Shown here piece after piece: positions 59,079-64,000 of a stretch of 64,000 nucleotides of DNA (the first letter of the stretch is position 1; each line of letters starts with the position of its first letter). The stretch is from Idiomarina zobellii (GTDB lineage Bacteria > Pseudomonadota > Gammaproteobacteria > Enterobacterales > Alteromonadaceae). Position numbers and translations under genes: made by a program. The stretch spans positions 1 through 64,000 of the forward strand of contig NZ_FNCB01000014.1 in assembly GCF_900100855.1 (NCBI RefSeq), read 5' to 3'. Under the pieces are notes generated by a model, which searched no databases, was not told the origin of the DNA, and saw only the letters and a list, made by a program, of their open reading frames with translations.

Positions 59079-61297
59079 TTCTTTGCTTCATGATAACGAG
59101 CCAGGGTTTCGGCATAAATATGGCGAACATCCTGGCTGAAACGCTCTACTGAATAAGCTTTGGCAAAACTTTCAGCGTTGTCGGAAAGCTCCTTACGCAA
59201 GCTCTCATCGTTAAGAATACGCTCTACTCTTTCCAACCAAACCGCTTGCTTAGCGGGCGTTTTATAACCGTTAAATCCGTCTTCCACAACATCATCAATA
59301 CCACTAGAACGAACCGCAACAACCGGTAAGCCCGCAGCCATAGCTTCCAAAATAACCATGCCCTGCGTTTCAGACTGAGACGCGAACAAAAAGGCGTCTC
59401 CTAGCTGATACCAGTTGGCCATATTTTCAGGCGCTACCGAGCCCACCAGCTGAATGGTTTGTGTTAAACCGAGCTCGTCTATTTTCGCTTGTAATCGCTG
59501 CTTCTGGTGTCCATCACCCACAATTAATAGCCGGAACGCCTTGTCGGTGTTCTTCTTGAGCTCTGCCAGCGCGTCTATCATAAAGTCGATGTTTTTCTCG
59601 TTAGAGAGTCGCGACACGCTCACAAAAACGGTTTCATCTTTTATTTTCAGCCGCTTTTTAAGCTTCTCAACTTGCGCTGGTTCCACGTGCTGAAAGCGGT
59701 CGTATTCAATGCCTGTCGGCTGCACATAGGTTGGTGCTGTCACCCCTATCATGCGCAGGTACTCTTCGGTTGAGTCGGTCGGCACAATGACAGCATCACA
59801 CTTGTTCGCAAATCGGCGCACTAGAAAGTGCGCAATAATATTACGAAACAGAGACCCCGGTAAAAACACAAAGTGCGCGTAATGTTCGAGTCGCGTGTGA
59901 TACGTATAAACAGCCGGCACTTTCAAGCGGCGAGCCATGTAAACACCCAATGAACCTATCCAAAACGGATGATGCACATGAATAATATCCGGCTTAAACG
60001 CTTTAACTTTTTTGCGCACCGCAGACGAAAAGATATTGGCGAAGCGAAATTCACTTTTTTCACCAAACGAGAAAATAGACGGCATGCGTATTACATTCTT
60101 TTCTTTTTTTCGTGTTTTCTTGTAACGCGGTGCCACAATGAGCACGGTGTCTTTAAGCTTCTCCAGTCCGCAGCGTAAACGTTCTATTGAAATAGGTACA
60201 CCACCAATAAACGGCAGGTAGTTGTTGGTGAACATGGCTACTTTCAGGTGGCGGTTTAACCATGGGTCGGCATCAATGTCGTAGTCCGGATAATAATCTT
60301 TTCCTATAAAAACAGCGTTGTAGAGCTTGGTGCTGATAACCAGAAACACTGCCACCAACAGAATAAAGTTTAAATAGCCCACATAAAACAACGAGTGAAT
60401 GAAAAACCAAAAGCTCTCTAGTTGTTTTAGTATCGGATGCTGACCAATCTCCAGTTCTTGAACTGAGTGGTCGACCGAACCATCCGCGTTCACGCTCACT
60501 TTAACGTAGTGATAAAAACTCTCGTCCTGATTCAATACCAACCCGCCAGCACCACCGGTCGTAATATAAGGAATGCCTTTGTAGTCACTTTCCGAGTAAA
60601 TAGATATGTTCGATGAAAACACCCGGTCAACGCCATAATTACTCAGTGTCTGTTGAAGCGCATGACGAAATTCGATGGGCTGTAAATAGTCATCCTCTTC
60701 CGCAAGAATAAACTCTTCTGCGGGCTCCATAGGAGGGTGCCCAATAAACACAAACCGATGCTTGGAGTTATCGGCTTTTAAAATCTCGGTCAGCCAACGC
60801 AGCTGCCACTGCCAAGGGGTTTTACCGGTGCTGTCGAGGAATATTAAGCGACTGTTCCCGGCTGTAAAGCTGAAAAAATGCGGGCCGTAATGGTCATAAA
60901 AACGGAAGCTGCCAAATTCCTCGTATTCATTTTCACCAAACGTCAGCAAGTAAGGCATTTCCAGGTGGGACAAAGTGCCCCGTATCGCTCGGTACTTGTC
61001 TTCTCCGCCACTGCTCACTGCATTACCGGCAGATATCAGAAAGTCGATGTTTTCATTATTAAGCATAGGAATAATGCGGCGCTCGAATATTCCTACCGAG
61101 TTATTAATGTTGCCGACAACCGCAAAGCTATAACTGTCCTGACCTTCCAGACGAGCACTAATGGCAGCCAGTTGATCGGTGTGTTCCGCTTTAAACTCTG
61201 AGGTAACTAGGTTTAAGTAAACCTTATAGCCAATAAGGCCAACAATAATGGCGATATTTAAATAAAACAGGATTTTTAAAAGCTTGGTTTTTGTCAT
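59075..61297 (-). CDS. Membrane-anchored pseudo-phosphoesterase fused to a GT4 glycosyltransferase
   Basis: This 740-residue fusion has TM1 at 8-28 and a calcineurin-like phosphoesterase fold (about 55-285), then TM2 near 298-322 and a family-4 glycosyltransferase (about 351-735). In the phosphoesterase part nearly all metal ligands are replaced: DxH becomes GNI (62-64), GD becomes GN (91-92), GNH(D/E) becomes GENE (121-124) and GHxH becomes SSNIS. Only the GH at 186-187 remains, so hydrolysis is unlikely. The GT4 part resembles diacylglycerol glucosyltransferases (HHPFWIGSLG, YTYHTRLEHYAHF, SETQGMVILEAMAAGLP). It overlaps the flippase-like gene by four bases. A glycolipid role is inferred. 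Confidence 0.87.
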   Translation of the reverse strand: MTKTKLLKILFYLNIAIIVGLIGYKVYLNLVTSEFKAEHTDQLAAISARLEGQDSYSFAVVGNINNSVGIFERRIIPMLNNENIDFLISAGNAVSSGGEDKYRAIRGTLSHLEMPYLLTFGENEYEEFGSFRFYDHYGPHFFSFTAGNSRLIFLDSTGKTPWQWQLRWLTEILKADNSKHRFVFIGHPPMEPAEEFILAEEDDYLQPIEFRHALQQTLSNYGVDRVFSSNISIYSESDYKGIPYITTGGAGGLVLNQDESFYHYVKVSVNADGSVDHSVQELEIGQHPILKQLESFWFFIHSLFYVGYLNFILLVAVFLVISTKLYNAVFIGKDYYPDYDIDADPWLNRHLKVAMFTNNYLPFIGGVPISIERLRCGLEKLKDTVLIVAPRYKKTRKKEKNVIRMPSIFSFGEKSEFRFANIFSSAVRKKVKAFKPDIIHVHHPFWIGSLGVYMARRLKVPAVYTYHTRLEHYAHFVFLPGSLFRNIIAHFLVRRFANKCDAVIVPTDSTEEYLRMIGVTAPTYVQPTGIEYDRFQHVEPAQVEKLKKRLKIKDETVFVSVSRLSNEKNIDFMIDALAELKKNTDKAFRLLIVGDGHQKQRLQAKIDELGLTQTIQLVGSVAPENMANWYQLGDAFLFASQSETQGMVILEAMAAGLPVVAVRSSGIDDVVEDGFNGYKTPAKQAVWLERVERILNDESLRKELSDNAESFAKAYSVERFSQDVRHIYAETLARYHEAKN

Positions 61298-62358
61298 GAT
61301 ACATCCTGTTTATGAGCAGATTTAACGAGATACCTTTGCAATACCATTAAACCGACGATCATTCCCAGATAAATCGTCAAAAAGCGCCAGCTGAACGTAA
61401 CTAATAATAAATGATTATTCGCCAAAATATCATTAAAGAAGCTGCCGAACACACCTTCTGATATGCCTGATGCCCCAGGGGTCGGAGCGAAATACATAAT
61501 GAAGGTAGTCACCACCAGTAAGCCAAGGCTCACTAAGTAATTTATATCGTAGCCCAGCCCCCACATTAAGAGCGCAGGAAAACTGAATAAACTGATGAGG
61601 AACACGGCGGTGAAAAATACCGACAACGCAATAGCTGACTTTGAACCACGGCAATACTCTGCAAAGCTTCGACTAAAACGCAGCATTTCCCGACGAGCCT
61701 TGTATTGCCAGCGCTGATGCCGTGACTCGCTCATTAAATGCAACTTATGCAAGCCATGAAATAACTTACTTAACGGCCCAATGAGCCAATGTGCTCTAAG
61801 CAAAACAATAGCGAAAAAAGCCAGATACAGAACAATAAAGACTGCCAGTGCGCCACCAATGTCGCTGATAAAGGCTTCGTTTTGCAAGGGCGTTAAAGTC
61901 AGCAAAAACACCGGCGTCAGCGAAAAAATAAAGAAAATGGCCAGCACCGTTCGTATGGTGGTTGCGGCGGTCGCCCTGCCAATAGGAACCCCGTGCCTGT
62001 GCAAAAACCAAACCTGTGCGAAGCCGCCACCGGTAGCCATAGGGGTAATATTCGAGAAAAAGATATTAATGAACACCAGCTTGGTCATTGCGCTTTTGGG
62101 TATTCTGTAGCCCAGCGCTCTTAAGGTGTAATAAAGTCGCAGCCCGTCAGCAGCGAAGTACACTATTAGAAGTAGAATGGTCAGGCTGATAACTTCAGGT
62201 GCAAACAGCCGGAAGTCAAAGGTAAGCTCACGGCTAGAAAAATTATTATAAATGGCGTAGAAACCAGCGGCTGTTAATGCAATGAACAGCAACGCAAACA
62301 AAAGCAGTCGTTTCCCTGACGTTTGGGGCTTTTGCGTATCCTTACTTTCGGTTGTCAT
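61294..62358 (-). CDS. Flippase-like membrane protein (LPG_synthase_TM / UPF0104)
   Basis: This 354-residue inner-membrane protein has about eight helices and the family signatures FINIFFSNITPMATGGGFAQ and MYFAPTPGASGISEGVFG. It is the N-terminal integral domain of lysyl-phosphatidylglycerol synthases without the catalytic domain, a family implicated in lipid translocation. Coupled at ATGA to the glycosyltransferase fusion, it may flip the glycolipid made by it. Its ribosome-binding site lies in a perfect hairpin. Confidence 0.88.
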   Translation of the reverse strand: MTTESKDTQKPQTSGKRLLLFALLFIALTAAGFYAIYNNFSSRELTFDFRLFAPEVISLTILLLIVYFAADGLRLYYTLRALGYRIPKSAMTKLVFINIFFSNITPMATGGGFAQVWFLHRHGVPIGRATAATTIRTVLAIFFIFSLTPVFLLTLTPLQNEAFISDIGGALAVFIVLYLAFFAIVLLRAHWLIGPLSKLFHGLHKLHLMSESRHQRWQYKARREMLRFSRSFAEYCRGSKSAIALSVFFTAVFLISLFSFPALLMWGLGYDINYLVSLGLLVVTTFIMYFAPTPGASGISEGVFGSFFNDILANNHLLLVTFSWRFLTIYLGMIVGLMVLQRYLVKSAHKQDVS

Positions 62359-62364
62359 TAATGG

Positions 62365-62410
62365 TTCTCCGCCCCTTCGTATCTGCCTGAGATTATGAGG
62401 GGGCGGAGAA
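62365..62410 (-). promoter_or_regulatory. Hairpin enclosing the ribosome-binding site of the flippase gene
   Basis: On the minus strand, TTCTCCGCCCC and GGGGCGGAGAA are perfectly complementary over 11 bp, with a 24-base loop. The GGAG of the second arm is the Shine-Dalgarno, six to seven bases before the ATG at 62358. Folding would hide it. This could be a thermometer or a ligand- or protein-controlled leader. It could also act as a weak terminator after the SDR gene, but no T-run follows. Confidence 0.6.
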
Positions 62411-62443
62411 AGTATGTCAAAACAAGGCGTTAAGACTTGCCCG

Positions 62444-63118
62444 TTAATATGCCGGCATTAAAAACACTTCACGCACGCAGTTACGCGGGTTGGCGTTTAT
62501 TGCGTACAGTACAGCGTCTGCAACGTCATCAGGGTCCAGCTTATCCGGCTTAGGTTCGTCAAAGAACGGCGTATTCACCATACCCGGGGCTATGGTCGTG
62601 CAGCGGCCATTCCATTCTTTCATTTCTTCGGCTAAGTTCTGTGCAAAACCGTGTACAAACCATTTGGTGGCGCCATAAACCGAGCCTTTCAGCGTAATAC
62701 GTCCGGCAGCTGACCCTGTCATTAGAAAATGACCGGTAGTTTTGCGTAAATGCGGCAAAGTCAGTTTCGCGGTATAAAGAAGCCCGTTAATGTTCACATC
62801 AACCATCTGCTTCCATTCTTCAGCGTCGCCCTCTTCCGTTCCCGGCGTTGAAACACCGGTTCCCGCATTAGCGAACACCGCGTCTAGCTGACCAAACTTA
62901 TCAACGCCCTGCTTCACGGCCTGCTCGAGTTCGTTATAGTTACCCGCGTCAGCAGCAATACCAACGGCGTTGTCTTCGCCAAACTCTTTAACCAACGCGT
63001 CCAACTTATCTTTCCGGCGAGCGGTTAATATCAGCTTCAGGCCTTCCTGCGCCGCTTTACGCGCCGTAGCTTCACCGATGCCACTTGAGGCACCGGTAAT
63101 TAATAGAACTTTCGACAT
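62444..63118 (-). CDS. SDR-family oxidoreductase
   Basis: This 224-residue classical short-chain dehydrogenase has GASSGIGEATA for NADP binding, NAGTG, Ser in MTGSAAGRITLKG and the YGATKW active-site Tyr/Lys. The lack of an aspartate after the second strand and the Arg pair (TARRKDK) favour NADPH. AGGAGGA precedes the ATG. Substrate unknown. It lies 85 bases upstream of the flippase gene on the same strand, so a shared transcript is possible. Confidence 0.9.
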   Translation of the reverse strand: MSKVLLITGASSGIGEATARKAAQEGLKLILTARRKDKLDALVKEFGEDNAVGIAADAGNYNELEQAVKQGVDKFGQLDAVFANAGTGVSTPGTEEGDAEEWKQMVDVNINGLLYTAKLTLPHLRKTTGHFLMTGSAAGRITLKGSVYGATKWFVHGFAQNLAEEMKEWNGRCTTIAPGMVNTPFFDEPKPDKLDPDDVADAVLYAINANPRNCVREVFLMPAY

Positions 63119-63263
63119 GCTTCCTCCTGAATTTTACTTAACTAACTCTATTGTACTCATGATCACGAGTTAGCGATCAACTCATCTAGCTGTAAGAAAA
63201 AACTCCAATCGACAATGGTGGCTTTCAGCCCGGTTATTATGGTTTCTTTCCATAAAGCATAGT

Positions 63264-63313
63264 ACGCCATTGACTTACTCTGCTTTTAAACCCACAATAT
63301 ATACGCCAGTGAC
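63264..63313 (+). promoter_or_regulatory. Direct repeats and promoter of the toxin-antitoxin pair
   Basis: ACGCCATTGAC (63264-63274) and ACGCCAGTGAC (63303-63313) are 39 bases apart, differ at one base, and frame a weak promoter: TTGACT at 63270 and CAATAT at 63295. They lie just before the toxin start and are good candidates for antitoxin operator sites. Confidence 0.4.
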
Positions 63314-63319
63314 GCACTA

Positions 63320-63637
63320 ATGATATTTATCGAAACACCCGTATTTACAAAGCGTATCAAGGCGCTAATAAGTGATGATGAATACCGCAGGCTTCAAGTT
63401 AGCCTTACCGTGAACCCTAAACAAGGAGCGTTACTAAAGAATGGTAGCGGAATCAGAAAGGTGCGTTGGCGCACTGGCAGTCACGGAAAAAGGGGTGGAG
63501 TAAGAGTTCTCTACTACTACGCAGAAAGCTTAAGACAACTACGTATGTTATTTGTTTTCGGTAAGAATGAGCAAGACAACCTTACTGATGAGCAACTCAG
63601 TCAGCTAAGGGGAATTGTTGAAAGGTGGTCACAATGA
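63320..63637 (+). CDS. RelE/HigB-type toxin
   Basis: This 105-residue protein of the RelE superfamily (HigB-like, COG4737) is probably a ribosome-dependent mRNA interferase. It has a basic centre, RKVRWRTGSHGKRGGVRVLYYY, read in two parts, and the typical LFVFGKNEQDNLT strand. Toxin-first order and the ATGA overlap with the antitoxin fit the HigBA/NadS type. An intact reading frame suggests a live module. Confidence 0.88.
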   Translation: MIFIETPVFTKRIKALISDDEYRRLQVSLTVNPKQGALLKNGSGIRKVRWRTGSHGKRGGVRVLYYYAESLRQLRMLFVFGKNEQDNLTDEQLSQLRGIVERWSQ

Positions 63638-63921
63638 AAAGTGAATTATTTAACGAGCTACTGGAAAGCGTTGAACAAATGGATGAAATTGCTAAAGGCG
63701 AAAGGGAGCCATCCAGGGAAGAGTTTATTGCTTCGATACGAATCAAAAACATTAGAAAATCGGTAAAACTTAGCCAGCCAAAATTCGCTCGTTTAATTGG
63801 CGTTGAAGTAAGCACTTTACGAAACTGGGAGCAAGGTCGTAGAGAGCCGACAGGCCCAGCTCGGGTTCTAATTAAGGCAATTGAAAATGATCCTGAAAAC
63901 GTAATAAAGGCGTGCCAATAG
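63634..63921 (+). CDS. XRE-family antitoxin (HigA/NadS-like)
   Basis: This 95-residue protein has an acidic N-terminal segment, then a lambda-repressor-type HTH (about 45-80: LSQPKFARLIGVEVSTLRNWEQGRREPTG, read in parts). The family binds its cognate RelE-type toxin and represses the operon. The ATG at 63634 overlaps the toxin stop; AAAGGTGG lies upstream. The last codons form the left arm of the terminator. Confidence 0.9.
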   Translation: MKSELFNELLESVEQMDEIAKGEREPSREEFIASIRIKNIRKSVKLSQPKFARLIGVEVSTLRNWEQGRREPTGPARVLIKAIENDPENVIKACQ

Positions 63922-63934
63922 ACACGCCTTTATT
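63903..63934 (+). terminator. Terminator of the toxin-antitoxin operon
   Basis: AATAAAGGCGTG and CACGCCTTTATT form a 12-bp perfect stem with an 8-base loop. The left arm lies within the antitoxin's last codons. It is symmetrical enough to serve convergent katG transcription as well. Confidence 0.75.
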
Positions 63935-63947
63935 CAGGTTTAACCGA

Positions 63948-64000
63948 TTACTTTAAATCAAAGCGGTCGGCATTCATGACTTTAGTCCAGGCTTTCACAA
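63948..64000 (-). CDS. katG: Catalase-peroxidase KatG, C-terminal end
   Basis: The minus strand from the window edge reads VKAWTKVMNADRFDLK and a TAA at 63950-63948. This is the invariant C-terminal tail of KatG (AAWTKVMNLDRFDL in many species). Only 16 codons are inside the window, but the motif is distinctive. KatG destroys hydrogen peroxide in the cytosol. Confidence 0.85.
   Translation of the reverse strand, partial: VKAWTKVMNADRFDLK

Noticed and set aside
1-64000. tRNA, rRNA, CRISPR arrays or a complete prophage
   Set aside because: I saw no tRNA cloverleaf, rRNA stretch, repeat-spacer array, integrase or phage structural gene.

Overview
The window looks like chromosomal DNA of a marine gammaproteobacterium of the Alteromonadales, most like Idiomarina or a close relative. 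That placement is inferred from gene content (NhaD, an aryl-polyene cluster, curli, a secreted subtilase, DUF3429, a U32 tRNA hydroxylase next to FNR) and not from a marker gene. Gene density is normal. Only the two ends and one stretch near 4.8-7.6 kb look like plastic DNA.

Layout. 1-0.4 kb: left end of an IS110-family element that runs off the edge. 0.4-2.7 kb: nhaD and tpm (minus). 3.0-8.4 kb: a NarX-like kinase and a NarL-like regulator, separated by a decaying island (RhuM fragment, orphan antitoxin with a truncated PIN toxin, internally deleted MFS gene). 8.4-14.4 kb: trhP, a small ferredoxin, fnr and gcdH, then a chemoreceptor ending in hemerythrin. 14.5-20.4 kb: deoD, then an RND pump / LolA-like / outer-membrane protein module with DUF2892 and a persulfide-sensor-like ArsR protein. 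20.5-26.3 kb: frameshifted ompW, yeeN, a 2-oxoglutarate oxygenase, a pilin and a secreted subtilase. 26.6-30.8 kb: curli genes with a very large curlin. 31.1-37.2 kb: sufBCDSATE. 37.2-41.9 kb: a degenerate EAL-HDOD protein, cytochrome b561, a PepSY lipoprotein, prolyl oligopeptidase and a small periplasmic protein. 41.9-58.0 kb: a complete-looking aryl-polyene (APE) pigment operon on the minus strand, with a divergent phosphopantetheinyl transferase. 58.6-63.1 kb: DUF3429, a pseudo-phosphoesterase/GT4 fusion, a flippase-like protein and an SDR. 63.3-64 kb: a HigB/HigA-like toxin-antitoxin pair and the 3' end of katG.

Regulation. Three FNR-type boxes stand in front of trhP-ferredoxin-fnr, ompW and the hemerythrin chemoreceptor, each with a plausible -10 element 20-22 nt downstream. 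fnr itself lies at the end of the first operon, so the window seems to hold a small self-contained oxygen regulon. The suf operon has a near-consensus type-1 IscR box lying over a -35/-10 promoter.

The APE operon is tightly coupled: most genes overlap by a few bases. It carries two genes that may alter the pigment: an aromatic amino-acid ammonia-lyase, and a flavoprotein with the hallmark residues of flavin-dependent halogenases, which raises the possibility of a halogenated aryl polyene. The most unusual single protein is the membrane-anchored fusion at 59.1-61.3 kb. Its phosphoesterase fold has lost nearly all metal ligands and is joined to a glycolipid-type glycosyltransferase. It is coupled to a flippase-like protein whose ribosome-binding site sits inside a perfect hairpin.
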